Assembly (NCBI RefSeq): GCF_016765775.1
Contig: NZ_JAESVN010000004.1
Span: forward strand, 310,001-374,000
Source of the DNA: Szabonella alba
GTDB taxonomy: Bacteria; Pseudomonadota; Alphaproteobacteria; Rhodobacterales; Rhodobacteraceae
DNA: 64,000 bases
Direction of reading: 5' to 3'
Below the pieces are notes generated by a model. That model was not told the DNA's origin, ran no database searches, and saw only the letters and a list, made by a program, of their open reading frames with translations. This document shows positions 1 to 9,664 of the stretch, piece after piece. Position 1 is the stretch's first letter. The number at the start of each line of letters is the position of its first letter. Both the position numbers and the translations under genes were made by a program.

Positions 1-172
1 CCTCGGTCCAGCTGAAGCCTGTGCTGAAGAAATAGCGCCCGCCCACCTGCGTCAGGTTCAGCAATGTGACAAGGATCATCAGCAGGCAGGCCGCAATCTC
101 GGTGCTGCGCGCCAGCCCCCGCGCCAGCAGAAGTGCTGGAGCCTGCACCGATGTCAGGACATGATGGGTCAT
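1..172 (-). CDS. TRAP transporter small permease (DctQ-like), N-terminal part
   Basis: Only the first 57 codons are inside the window; the gene runs off the left edge. The start is the ATG at 172-170. After about 20 residues comes a hydrophobic helix (LLMILVTLLNLTQ) followed by GGRYFFSTGFSWTE, the usual end of TM1 and the conserved aromatic/Trp-Glu stretch of DctQ proteins. DctQ is the four-helix membrane subunit that joins the large permease DctM to the periplasmic receptor in a Na+-driven organic-acid importer. It lies directly downstream of the dctP-type receptor gene on the same strand, which supports the call. The large permease should lie just outside the window. Confidence 0.75.
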   Translation of the reverse strand, partial: MTHHVLTSVQAPALLLARGLARSTEIAACLLMILVTLLNLTQVGGRYFFSTGFSWTE

Positions 173-265
173 CGCGATCCCCTGTCTGTCGCCCCGCGGG
201 ACGGATCTGCGGATTGAATTGCATTGGACTGTAAGGCAGGTCGATCAGATCCCGGCCCATCGAAA

Positions 266-302
266 CCCGGCCCGCAGATCGCGGACCGGGCTGCGGGCCG
301 GG
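266..302 (-). terminator. Intercistronic hairpin between dctP and dctQ
   Basis: A perfect 12-bp inverted repeat, cccggcccgcag (266-277) and ctgcgggccggg (291-302), begins just past the dctP stop codon. No clear T tract follows it on the minus strand. Its place between receptor and permease genes fits a partial terminator or an mRNA-stabilising stem that keeps receptor expression above permease expression. Confidence 0.5.
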
Positions 303-308
303 GCCGGT

Positions 309-1337
309 TCACTCGCCGTAAAGCTCGGCCTTGGCGGCGTCGACCGTTGCGATCAGGTCATCGACCAGTTCATCGCCGACCCGGCTGCGGATGAAGGTCA
401 GGACAGGCGGCTGGGTGATTTCCTTGAAAGCCGCCTTTTCGGCGGGGGTCGAGACATGGATTTCCATGCCCAGTTCCTCGGCCAGACGGCGGCTGTAGCG
501 CCAGTCGCCTTCGGTTTTCTGCAGGTTTTCGGTCCAGGCCATCAGGCTGGCCGCATCGCGGATCACCTGCTGATGCCCGGGATCAAGCGCGGCGAACCAC
601 GCCTCATTGGCGATGATGACATGCAGGCCGAACGTGTGTTCGTTCAGCGTATAGTATTTCTGCACTTCACCATGACCGCCGGTATAGACCACCGCAGGCG
701 GGTTTTCCTGCCCGTCCACCACGCCCTGACGCAGCGCCATCACCACCTCGGCGCCGCTGATCGGCACGGCGGTCGCCCCCAGAGAATTGACCATTTCCAT
801 ATAGACCGGGCTTTCCATCGTGCGGATCTTCAGCCCTGCCATATCCTCGGGATTGACCAGCGGACGGACATTGTTGGTGAAGGACCGGAACCCGTTCTGC
901 GAAAAGGCCAGCGCGCGGATGCCCGTCGTTTCCAGCATATCGGCCTTCATGCGCTCGGCAAAATCGCTTTCCAGCACTTTCCAGGCCAGCGGCGCGGATT
1001 CGAAGAGATAGGGAACCGACCAGACCTGCATCGGCGGATAGAATCCCGCCATCGCCCCATCGGCCGGCAGGCTGAGTTCCAGACTGCCCTGCTGGACCAT
1101 CTCGATCATCTCGCGCTCACCGCCCAACTGGTTGTTGGGGAACAGCCGCACGGTGATCTCGCCATTGGTCTTGAACTCGACATAGTCCTTGAAACGGACA
1201 AGGGCATTGTATTCGGGGGAGTCCCCCTCGGGCATGCCGATCCCGAACTTGATCTCGGTTGCCGCAGCGCCGGAAAGGCCAAGCAGCGAGGTTGCGGCAG
1301 CCATAGCCGCCGCGCGGAACGCGGTCGTCAGGGTCAT
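309..1337 (-). CDS. dctP: TRAP transporter substrate-binding protein (DctP family)
   Basis: The protein has 342 residues, with a signal peptide at about 1-25 (a hydrophobic run ending in SGAAATE) and a mature part that opens with IKFGIGMPEGDSPEY. Family marks seen are the NGEITVRLFPNNQLGGEREMIE stretch in shortened form (FPNNQLGG), GLKIRTMESP and GVVDGQENPP, the last two lining the ligand cleft around the conserved carboxylate-binding Arg. The ATG at 1337 is chosen because GGAGGAGGAT lies just upstream; an ATG 15 bases further upstream would sit on the Shine-Dalgarno sequence. It works in the periplasm, handing an organic acid or similar solute to DctQM. The substrate cannot be read from the sequence. 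The divergent GntR gene is the likely regulator. Confidence 0.9.
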   Translation of the reverse strand: MTLTTAFRAAAMAAATSLLGLSGAAATEIKFGIGMPEGDSPEYNALVRFKDYVEFKTNGEITVRLFPNNQLGGEREMIEMVQQGSLELSLPADGAMAGFYPPMQVWSVPYLFESAPLAWKVLESDFAERMKADMLETTGIRALAFSQNGFRSFTNNVRPLVNPEDMAGLKIRTMESPVYMEMVNSLGATAVPISGAEVVMALRQGVVDGQENPPAVVYTGGHGEVQKYYTLNEHTFGLHVIIANEAWFAALDPGHQQVIRDAASLMAWTENLQKTEGDWRYSRRLAEELGMEIHVSTPAEKAAFKEITQPPVLTFIRSRVGDELVDDLIATVDAAKAELYGE

Positions 1338-1476
1338 TGGATCCTCCTCCATATGTCCGGCAGGTCAGGCGCAGGTCTTGATGCTTGCTGTCCGAGCGTT
1401 GCCAGTGCAGGCCATGTGGCGCTACATAGAGGCAGGATGCCGCTTTCTAGATCATATGTAAAGATGGGTTGAGCCT
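1338..1476. promoter_or_regulatory. Divergent control region of the TRAP operon and gntR gene
   Basis: This 139-bp region separates dctP (minus) from the GntR gene (plus) and must hold both promoters. Its right end is AT-rich compared with the rest, with ctagatcatatgtaaagat at 1447-1465 around a catatg core. That is a plausible FadR-type operator that would also overlap the regulator's own promoter. No -10/-35 pair stands out. Confidence 0.35.
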
Positions 1477-2256
1477 TTGAACCGCAATCTTCCGACTGGC
1501 GAAGACGCAGCGCCGCCGCGTCTCGTGCTCAGGATTCCGAATGAACTTGCCTCATCCCTGCCCACCGGCGCGGCGCGGCAGGCGGTCGAGGTTCTGGGGC
1601 GCCGGATCACCAATGATGTCTATCTGCCCGAGGCGGTCATGCCGACGGAGGAAGAGCTTGCCACCTCGCTGGGGGTTAGCCGTGCCACCGTGCGTGACGC
1701 GGTCAAGGTCTTGTCGGGCAAGGGACTTCTGCGCACCGCGCGGCGCTATGGAACGCGGGTGCGTCCGGTCGATGAATGGAACCTGACCGACGGCGATGTG
1801 GTATCATGGCATGACCCCGCGCATCCGCGCATCCGGCGTATCTTTGCCGAAACCACCGAATTGCGCAGCATTCTGGAACCGGCGGCGGCGGCCCTTGCCG
1901 CAAGGCGCGCGACCGAGGGTGAAACGCGGCTGCTGCTTGCCGCCGCCAATGCGATCCATCCCGGTGAGGTGGATGTCGAAGCGCTGTTCGCCGCCGACTG
2001 TCAGTTCCATGTCACGCTGTTCGACATGACCAAGAACAGCGTGATGCGGCAGATGCGGCAGCTGATCCTGACCATGCTGCGGGTGTCCTATGAATTCGGC
2101 GTGGTCAATCCGAAGAATGAAAAAGTCAGCCGCGAAGGTCATATCGCCGTGGCCGAGGCGATTGCCGCCCGCGACCCCGAAGGCGCGCACCGCGCGATGG
2201 CGGCAATGATGGATCTCAACCGTTCGATCATCGAAACAGACCGGAGCGGAGGCTGA
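1477..2256 (+). CDS. GntR family transcriptional regulator, FadR/FCD type
   Basis: The protein has 259 residues. The N-terminal winged helix-turn-helix covers roughly residues 30-95 (MPTEEELATSLGVSRATVRDAVKVLSGKGLL, partly quoted as LGVSRATVRDAVKVL). The C-terminal all-helical FCD ligand domain covers about 115-250, with the metal/ligand-lining pattern DCQFHVTLFD. FCD regulators of this kind usually bind the sugar acid or carboxylate handled by the neighbouring genes and lift repression. The only in-frame start near the domain is TTG at 1477; a GTG further in (1525) would also keep the DNA-binding domain. It is divergent from the TRAP operon, which is its likely target. Confidence 0.85.
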   Translation: MNRNLPTGEDAAPPRLVLRIPNELASSLPTGAARQAVEVLGRRITNDVYLPEAVMPTEEELATSLGVSRATVRDAVKVLSGKGLLRTARRYGTRVRPVDEWNLTDGDVVSWHDPAHPRIRRIFAETTELRSILEPAAAALAARRATEGETRLLLAAANAIHPGEVDVEALFAADCQFHVTLFDMTKNSVMRQMRQLILTMLRVSYEFGVVNPKNEKVSREGHIAVAEAIAARDPEGAHRAMAAMMDLNRSIIETDRSGG

Positions 2257-2282
2257 GCGCCAAACTCGCGCCATCGCTCCGG
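2241..2282. terminator. Possible terminator at the convergent gntR/phoR ends
   Basis: An inverted repeat, ccggagcg (2241-2248) and cgctccgg (2275-2282), spans the gntR stop codon in the space between two convergent genes. The loop is long (26 nt) and there is no T tract, so this is only a weak candidate. Confidence 0.25.
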
Positions 2283-2329
2283 CCCCAACACAGGGGCCCC
2301 ATCATTCAGGTCCGGTCCCCCTCGCACGG

Positions 2330-3364
2330 TCATTCTGTCCCGGGGCCCAGATCATCAGGCAGGATCACGGTAAAGACCGACCCCTTGCCCGGTTCGCTTT
2401 CGATGCGCAGCCGCCCGCGATGGCGGTTCAGGATATGTTTGACGATGGCCAGCCCCAGCCCGGTGCCGCCCTGTTCGCGGGACCGGTGGCTGTCCACACG
2501 GTAAAAGCGTTCGGTCAGGCGCGGCAGGTGGATCGGGTCGATCCCCTCCCCCTCATCGCGCAGCGCGATGCGGTAGACCGGGCCGCGCATCCCCGGTTCC
2601 TGCAGCGCGCGGGACAGATCGACATGCACGGTCTTGCCCGGCGCGCCGTATTTCACCGCGTTTTCCATCAGATTGGCCAGAACCTGCGTCAACTGGTCGG
2701 CATCGCCGCGCAGCGGCACCTCCCCTTCGGTGCCGCGCATGTCAAAAGCGACCCCCACCGACATGGCCATGGGCCGCAGATCCGAGGCAACCCGGCGGAT
2801 CAATGCGGCGATGTCGACCTGCCCGGTCGGGCGGACACGCTCCTGCGCCTCGACGCGGCTGAGCGACAGAAGATCGCCGACAAGACGGTTCATCCGCCCC
2901 GCCTCACGCGCCATGACCGACAGGAACCGGTCGCGCGCGACGGGATCCTCACGCGCGGCGCCCTGCAGGGTCTCGATGAAGCCCAGAAGCGCGGTAAGGG
3001 GGGTGCGCAATTCATGGCTGACATTGGCCACGAAATCGCGCCGCATCTGGGCGATCTGTTCGGGTTCGCTGATATCCTCGAAGATGCACAGCGCGCCTTC
3101 CTCGATGGCGGTCACGCTGACGCGATAGACGGTTTCGGATGCGCCCTGCTGCACCACATGCCGCGCCTGCCCGGTCAGCCCGGCCGACAGGGCGGCCTCG
3201 ATGGCAGCCTGCACAGGGGCCTGCCGCAGCGCGGTCGGATAAAGCCGCCCCTTCGCCGCCGTCCCCAGCAGGGTCTCGGCAGCGTGATTGACAAGCACCA
3301 GGCGTTCCTCCCGATCCACCAGCACGGCGGGCAGGGGCACGGCTTCAAGGATACGGTCCAGCAT
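2330..3364 (-). CDS. phoR: PhoR-like sensor histidine kinase
   Basis: The protein has 344 residues. A PAS-like domain covers about 1-100 (VPLPAVLVDREERLVLVN). The HisKA domain holds the phosphoacceptor His117 in FVANVSHELRTPLTALLGF, and the HATPase domain follows with N box NLMENAVKYG, G1 box DEGEGID and G2 box GGTGLGLAIVKH. The reading frame stays open for 91 codons upstream, but that stretch lacks conserved features; the ATG at 3364 has GGAGGG in front and starts the PAS domain correctly. No membrane segment is left in this form, unlike E. coli PhoR, though several alphaproteobacterial PhoR proteins are similar. No phoB, pst or phoU gene is nearby, so its partner is elsewhere and the phosphate role is by family resemblance only. 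Confidence 0.8.
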   Translation of the reverse strand: MLDRILEAVPLPAVLVDREERLVLVNHAAETLLGTAAKGRLYPTALRQAPVQAAIEAALSAGLTGQARHVVQQGASETVYRVSVTAIEEGALCIFEDISEPEQIAQMRRDFVANVSHELRTPLTALLGFIETLQGAAREDPVARDRFLSVMAREAGRMNRLVGDLLSLSRVEAQERVRPTGQVDIAALIRRVASDLRPMAMSVGVAFDMRGTEGEVPLRGDADQLTQVLANLMENAVKYGAPGKTVHVDLSRALQEPGMRGPVYRIALRDEGEGIDPIHLPRLTERFYRVDSHRSREQGGTGLGLAIVKHILNRHRGRLRIESEPGKGSVFTVILPDDLGPGTE

Positions 3365-3437
3365 CTGGTCCCTCCGCTTGGCGGTTCTGCGGCGCAGACT
3401 GGCCCGGGCCGCGGCCCGATACAAGCGCCTCGGGCGA

Positions 3438-4646
3438 TCAGTCCGCCACTGACGCCGCCGCAGCAACCCCGCGCCCGAATTCTGCCAGCAGCAGGTCGAT
3501 ATCCTCACATCCGACGGAAATCCGGAAGAAGCCTTCGGAAATGCCGATCTGCTGCCGGGCCTCGGGCGCCACAGCCCGATGCGAGGAAGAGGCGGGATGG
3601 GACAGGGTCGTGCCGATATCACCCAATGTCGGCGCAAAGGCCAGATCGGGCATCGCGCGGGTCAGGGCATTGGCGGCGGCCCGCCCGCCCGTCAGTTCAA
3701 ACGACACCATATTGCCGCCACGCGCCCCCAGCAGACCCACCGCGCGGTTGTGGTCCGGATGGTCGGGGCGCAGCGGGTAAAGCACGCGCCGCACCCCCGT
3801 CAGCCCGGCCAGATGATCGGCAAGCCGTGCTGCATTCGCCTCGGCCCGGTCATAGCGCAGATGGAAGGAATGCAGCCCCCGTTCCGCCAGCCAGCAATCG
3901 AAGGGCGATGGCGTCAGCCCTGTTGTCACCGCGAAATCATAGATCGCCTTGCGATGGGCAGGATCGCGTGCCGCGACATAACCCAACGTCGCGTCCGAAT
4001 GCCCGGCCAGCAGCTTCGTCACCGAATGGATGACGATATCGGCGCCATGATCCAGCACCCGCAGCGCGCGCGGCGTGGTGAATGTGGCGTCCACCGCCAG
4101 CAGGATCCCCCGCGCCCGGGTGATTGCGGCAATGCCCTCCAGATCGGCCAGCCGCAGCGTGGGGTTCGACACGGTCTCGATCAGGATCATCCGGGTTTCG
4201 GGCCGGATCGCCGCCGCGACCGCCGCCGCATCGGTCGGATCGGCCAGCGATGTGGCAATCCCGAACCGCTGCAGATCCTGCATCATCAGGCGAAGGGACC
4301 GGCCATAAAGCTGATCGCCGCCGATGACATGATCCCCCGCCCCCAAGAGCCCCATCAGCGCCGCCGTCACCGCCGCCATGCCCGAGCCGACAATCAGCCC
4401 GCCCGTCGCCCCTTCCAGCGCGTCGATCTTGGCGGCCAGCACCTCGGCATTGGGATGGCCCTCGCGCGCATAGGTATAGCCTTTTACCCGCCCCTCATAT
4501 TGCGCGTCCAGCTGATCGGGCGTGTCCGAGGCATAAACGACCGAGGGCTGCAGCGGTGTTCCCACCGCGCGGCTGGCCGATTGCGGCCAGGGCGTGCGGC
4601 GCACGAGGCTGTCGGGGATATCCGCGCTGTTGGGACTATCAGGCAT
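3438..4646 (-). CDS. Cys/Met metabolism PLP-dependent lyase (cystathionine beta-lyase/gamma-synthase family)
   Basis: The protein has 402 residues and the full type-I PLP fold of the MetC/MetB family. The Schiff-base lysine is Lys211 in HSVTKLLAGHSD, the cofactor ring Asp lies in LLAVDATFTTP, and the phosphate-binding region is VGSGMAAVTAAL. Tyr/Arg of the active site appear in YTYAREGHPN, and the C-terminal carboxylate-binding Arg in FRISVGCEDIDLL. The ATG at 4646 is preceded by AGGAG; an ATG 36 bases upstream has no ribosome site. The family splits into cystathionine beta-lyase, gamma-synthase, O-acetylhomoserine sulfhydrylase and methionine gamma-lyase, which cannot be told apart here; the 402-residue length and sequence style suit cystathionine beta-lyase (metC). 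It acts in the cytosol. phoR follows after 73 bases. Confidence 0.8.
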   Translation of the reverse strand: MPDSPNSADIPDSLVRRTPWPQSASRAVGTPLQPSVVYASDTPDQLDAQYEGRVKGYTYAREGHPNAEVLAAKIDALEGATGGLIVGSGMAAVTAALMGLLGAGDHVIGGDQLYGRSLRLMMQDLQRFGIATSLADPTDAAAVAAAIRPETRMILIETVSNPTLRLADLEGIAAITRARGILLAVDATFTTPRALRVLDHGADIVIHSVTKLLAGHSDATLGYVAARDPAHRKAIYDFAVTTGLTPSPFDCWLAERGLHSFHLRYDRAEANAARLADHLAGLTGVRRVLYPLRPDHPDHNRAVGLLGARGGNMVSFELTGGRAAANALTRAMPDLAFAPTLGDIGTTLSHPASSSHRAVAPEARQQIGISEGFFRISVGCEDIDLLLAEFGRGVAAAASVAD

Positions 4647-4808
4647 GGGCAAGGCTCCTGTCTGCGAATGGCCGAAGGTCATGGTAGGGTCTTGAAGGCG
4701 ACCGTGACCCCGCCGGAGGAGTGTTTACCGGCGGCTGAAACGCCCGGTCAGGGTCAGTCGACCCGGAAACATTCCCCGGGGCCCGGCCGTATTGCGCAAA
4801 AGGGAAAA
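4647..4808 (-). other. Structured leader between tRNA-Val and the PLP lyase gene
   Basis: This 162-base space contains three stem-capable segments on the minus strand: a ccccgggg palindrome near 4774-4781, a hairpin gggtc/gaccc with a 4-base loop (4751-4764), and a perfect 7-bp stem ccgccgg (4710-4716) with ccggcgg (4728-4734) around an A/T-richer loop. One of these may end the tRNA transcript. The rest could be a regulatory leader for the downstream sulfur-amino-acid gene. I compared it mentally with SAM-II, which occurs at such genes in this class, and could not match the consensus. Confidence 0.35.
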
Positions 4809-4883
4809 TGGTGGGTGATAACGGATTTGAACCGCTGACATCTTCGATGTGAACGAAGCGCTCTACCACTGAGCTAATCACCC
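4809..4883 (-). tRNA. tRNA-Val (CAC)
   Basis: Read on the minus strand, the 7-bp acceptor stem GGGTGAT/ATCACCC closes a full cloverleaf: D arm with GCTCAGTGGTAGAGC, anticodon stem CTTCG/CGAAG with loop TTCACAT giving anticodon CAC for GTG codons, and T arm GCGGTTCAAATCCGT. The discriminator is A at 4812 and the CCA end is encoded (4811-4809). Confidence 0.95.
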
Positions 4884-4895
4884 ATCGGGGGCGGT

Positions 4896-5474
4896 TTAGT
4901 CGTCTTCGCCTTCCGACGCAAGACCCTCTTTGCCCCCCTTTTCTTCGCTTTTTCCACCCGTGTCGCGGCGCAGGCGCAGCGTCAGGATATCGGTTCCTGC
5001 GTCGGATTTCGACCGGTTGACCCTGACCTTGCCCAAGGGCGGCAGGTTCAGTTCCTCGCCCTTTGACAGCGCCTCACCCAGCACGCGAAGGGCGGCTTCG
5101 AGGACAGGTTTCACATCCTTGCGCTTGGCACCGGACAGATCGGCGACGCGGGACAGAAGTTCCTTTTTCTTCAGCGTCACCGCCTCGGTCTTGTCGGCAT
5201 CGGCGTTTTCGGCGCCCATGTCGGGGGCCGGTGTCGCGGCAGCTTTGTCCAAAGCGGCCTTGGCCGTCTCGCGCAGGGGGACTGCGGCAGCGGCGGGGAT
5301 TTCAGCGGCTGCTGCGGGTTTGCGTGCAGGGCTGCGGCGGGCGGGGCTGGCCTTGGCGGAAGGCGTGGCTGCCTTCGCCGCAGGCTTTTTCGCAGTGCCA
5401 GCCTTGGCGGCGCTGCTGCGCGTCCGGGCCGGGGTCGCGGCGGGTTTGTTCGGGTCAGATTTGGAGTTGGGCAT
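4896..5474 (-). CDS. HU/IHF-like nucleoid protein with Ala/Lys/Pro-rich N-terminal tail
   Basis: The protein has 192 residues from the ATG at 5474 (a GTG 21 bases upstream is possible). The first ~100 residues are low complexity, rich in Ala, Lys, Pro, Ser and Arg, resembling histone H1 or AlgP tails. The last ~90 match the HU/IHF fold: LKKKELLSRVADLSGAKRKD and ALRVLGEALSKGEELNLPPLG, followed by the KVRVNRSKSDAG arm region. HU-fold proteins bend DNA as dimers; here the basic disordered tail would add non-specific DNA binding. A short acidic C terminus (SEGEDD) follows. The gene lies between tRNA-Val and lon, both on the same strand, but lon's terminator separates it from lon. Proteins of this layout recur in Rhodobacterales and are normally annotated simply as HU family. 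Confidence 0.75.
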   Translation of the reverse strand: MPNSKSDPNKPAATPARTRSSAAKAGTAKKPAAKAATPSAKASPARRSPARKPAAAAEIPAAAAVPLRETAKAALDKAAATPAPDMGAENADADKTEAVTLKKKELLSRVADLSGAKRKDVKPVLEAALRVLGEALSKGEELNLPPLGKVRVNRSKSDAGTDILTLRLRRDTGGKSEEKGGKEGLASEGEDD

Positions 5475-5587
5475 GGCGTTGTCCGTTCTTTTCACGCGGA
5501 TTCGGATCGGACATTAGGGCAGAATCCGGGATCTGGAAACTGCCCGCAGCATGGCGCCCGCCGATTTCGGATATCCCGGCCTTGCAA

Positions 5588-5656
5588 GGGCTGCGGGATG
5601 CAGCCCGCCCCTGCCCCCTTCAAACGCAAAGGGCGGCACGGTTTCCCGCGCCGCCC
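5588..5656 (-). terminator. Rho-independent terminator downstream of lon
   Basis: On the minus strand, 52 bases after the lon stop, a strong stem (gggcggc 5631-5637 with gccgccc 5650-5656, extended by cgg/ccg across one mismatch) is followed by TTTGCGTTTG. A second hairpin, gggctgc/gcagccc (5588-5606), lies just beyond. Together they should end lon transcription before the HU-like gene. Confidence 0.6.
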
Positions 5657-5708
5657 CCATTCATTCTGTCAGCGCCGCATAAATGCGCCGTGACATTGCG
5701 TCAGCGGC

Positions 5709-8117
<2,409 letters not shown>

Positions 8118-8190
8118 CTTGTTTCCTTTACTGGCAGGAAGGCCATGGTCCCGATGGTCGGCAACACGCGGCTTCCCCTCATGGAAGAGC

Positions 8191-8220
8191 TTATCTGGTG
8201 CCGCATATCGCGACTGTCAA
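8191..8220 (-). promoter_or_regulatory. Putative lon promoter
   Basis: On the minus strand TTGACA (8220-8215) is followed after 18 bases by AGATAA (8196-8191), a reasonable -35/-10 pair about 75 bases before the lon start. Lon is usually heat-inducible through RpoH. The -35 does not match the alphaproteobacterial RpoH CTTGAA consensus, so this reads as a housekeeping promoter. Confidence 0.4.
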
Positions 8221-8321
8221 CCTGTGCGCATCCTGTCCGATGATGCGCCCGCATCGGGGCGGATTCAAGGCCCCATTGGGGCCTGACGCCGGGGCTGCCC
8301 GGCCCTGCCCCCGCCCGCCTG

Positions 8322-8675
8322 TCAGACCGGCAGCAAAGCCAGTGCAATGCGCCGCCCTTCGGACAAAAGCACATTGTAGGTGCGGCAGGCAGCGGGCGAA
8401 TTCATCACCTCGATGCCGATGCCCGCCTCTTCCAGCGCCGCGCGGAACTCGGCGGGGGCATGGGCGATCTCGGCCCCGGTGCCAAGGAACAGAACGTCGA
8501 TCCGCCCGGCCAGCGACAGCGGCGCCGCAGTGTCGCCATAGCCGCCCCAGGGCCCGGCATCCCAGGGCGTGACAAGGACAGGCCCTTCTAGAACCCGCCC
8601 CGCAATGCGGAAAAAGCCCGGGCCATAGCCGTCGACCGGCTGGGCGGATCCATAGCTGATTTCGGTCAAGCGCAT
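8322..8675 (-). CDS. Mth938-like domain protein (NDUFAF3/DUF498 family)
   Basis: The protein has 117 residues covering a single Mth938-like alpha/beta domain: GYGPGFFRIAG near the N terminus, the GPVLVTPW strand, IDVLFLGTGAEI, and the conserved MNSPAACRTYNVLLSEGR region shortened as SPAACRTYNVLLSEGR. The mitochondrial relative NDUFAF3 helps assemble complex I; the bacterial role is not settled, but the gene is very often the last of the yajC-secDF operon in Rhodobacterales, as here (9 bases after secF). It is probably cytosolic or membrane-associated. Confidence 0.85.
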   Translation of the reverse strand: MRLTEISYGSAQPVDGYGPGFFRIAGRVLEGPVLVTPWDAGPWGGYGDTAAPLSLAGRIDVLFLGTGAEIAHAPAEFRAALEEAGIGIEVMNSPAACRTYNVLLSEGRRIALALLPV

Positions 8676-8684
8676 CCGTTTGCC

Positions 8685-9653
8685 TCAGGCATCCACATCC
8701 GAGAAATTCGTGCCCGCCGCACTGTCCTTCTTCTTCGGATCGCGGTTGACCCCCAGATACAGAACAATGTTCTTGGCCACGAAAACCGAGGAATAGGTGC
8801 CGATGATCACGCCGAAGAAGATCGCGAAGGTAAAGCCCCGGATCACATCGCCGCCAAGCGCCAGCAGCGCGCCAAGCGCCAGCAGCGTGGTAATCGAGGT
8901 CATCAGCGTCCGGCTGAGCGTTTCGTTCACCGAAAGGTTCATCACATCGATCAGCGGCCTGGTCTTGAACTTGATCAGGTTTTCCCGCAGCCGGTCGAAG
9001 ACCACAACGGTATCGTTGATTGAATAGCCCAAGATTGTCAGCAGCGCCGCGATAACCGCAAGGTCAAAGCGGATCTGGAGCAGGGCAAAGACCCCCACCG
9101 TCACCACGACATCATGCACCAGCGCGAAAACCGCCCCCACCGCGAACTGCCATTCGAAGCGCAGCCAGATATAGATCAGGATCGCGCCGGTCGCCCCCAG
9201 CACGGCCATCACGGCAGACCAGATCAGCTCTCCCGACACCTTGGGCCCGACGCTTTCGACCGAGGCGAAGGTGATCGCGGGGTCATGCCCGGTCAGGGCC
9301 TCTTCGACCAGCAGCAGGGTTTCGGGCGTCACCGCCTCAAACCCTTCCTGCGCCTGAATGCGGATCATCGCGACATTGCGGTCATCGCCGAAGGCGGGAT
9401 CGAACACCTCGGTGATCGAGACATCCCCAAGCTCCAGCGGGGTCAGCGCGGTGCGATAGGCGCCGACATCCACCACCTGCGGGCTTTCGGTGCGGATCGT
9501 CGTGCCGCCGCGAAAGTCGATGCCGAAATTCAGCCCCATCGTCAGCACAACGGCCAGTGATGCCAGCATCATCACGATGGAGGCCCCGAAAGTGACCGGC
9601 GCATAGCCGAAGAAATTGATATTGGTCGTCTCTGGAACCAGTCTGAGCCGCAT
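8685..9653 (-). CDS. secF: Protein translocase subunit SecF
   Basis: The protein has 322 residues with six transmembrane helices and a periplasmic loop after TM1. Marks are GLNFGIDFRGGTTIRTE after TM1 (the SecD/SecF family signature) and the TM4-TM5 pair YSINDTVVVFDRLREN, whose Asp is the conserved proton-path residue. The ATG at 9653 has a good GGAGG in front. SecDF uses the proton gradient to pull secreted proteins through SecYEG on the periplasmic side. It follows secD by 11 bases in the expected yajC-secD-secF order. Confidence 0.97.
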   Translation of the reverse strand: MRLRLVPETTNINFFGYAPVTFGASIVMMLASLAVVLTMGLNFGIDFRGGTTIRTESPQVVDVGAYRTALTPLELGDVSITEVFDPAFGDDRNVAMIRIQAQEGFEAVTPETLLLVEEALTGHDPAITFASVESVGPKVSGELIWSAVMAVLGATGAILIYIWLRFEWQFAVGAVFALVHDVVVTVGVFALLQIRFDLAVIAALLTILGYSINDTVVVFDRLRENLIKFKTRPLIDVMNLSVNETLSRTLMTSITTLLALGALLALGGDVIRGFTFAIFFGVIIGTYSSVFVAKNIVLYLGVNRDPKKKDSAAGTNFSDVDA

Positions 9654-9664
9654 CCGGGGCCTCC

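Noticed and set aside
2420-4033. Long plus-strand open frame (537 codons) across the PhoR-like and PLP-lyase genes
   Set aside because: It runs antisense to two well-supported genes; long antisense frames are a by-product of high-GC codon bias, and its protein is His/Arg/Gln-rich with no family features.
4647-4808. SAM-II or SAM/SAH riboswitch in front of the PLP lyase
   Set aside because: The pseudoknot loops and A-rich tail of these classes could not be found; kept only as an unclassified structured leader.
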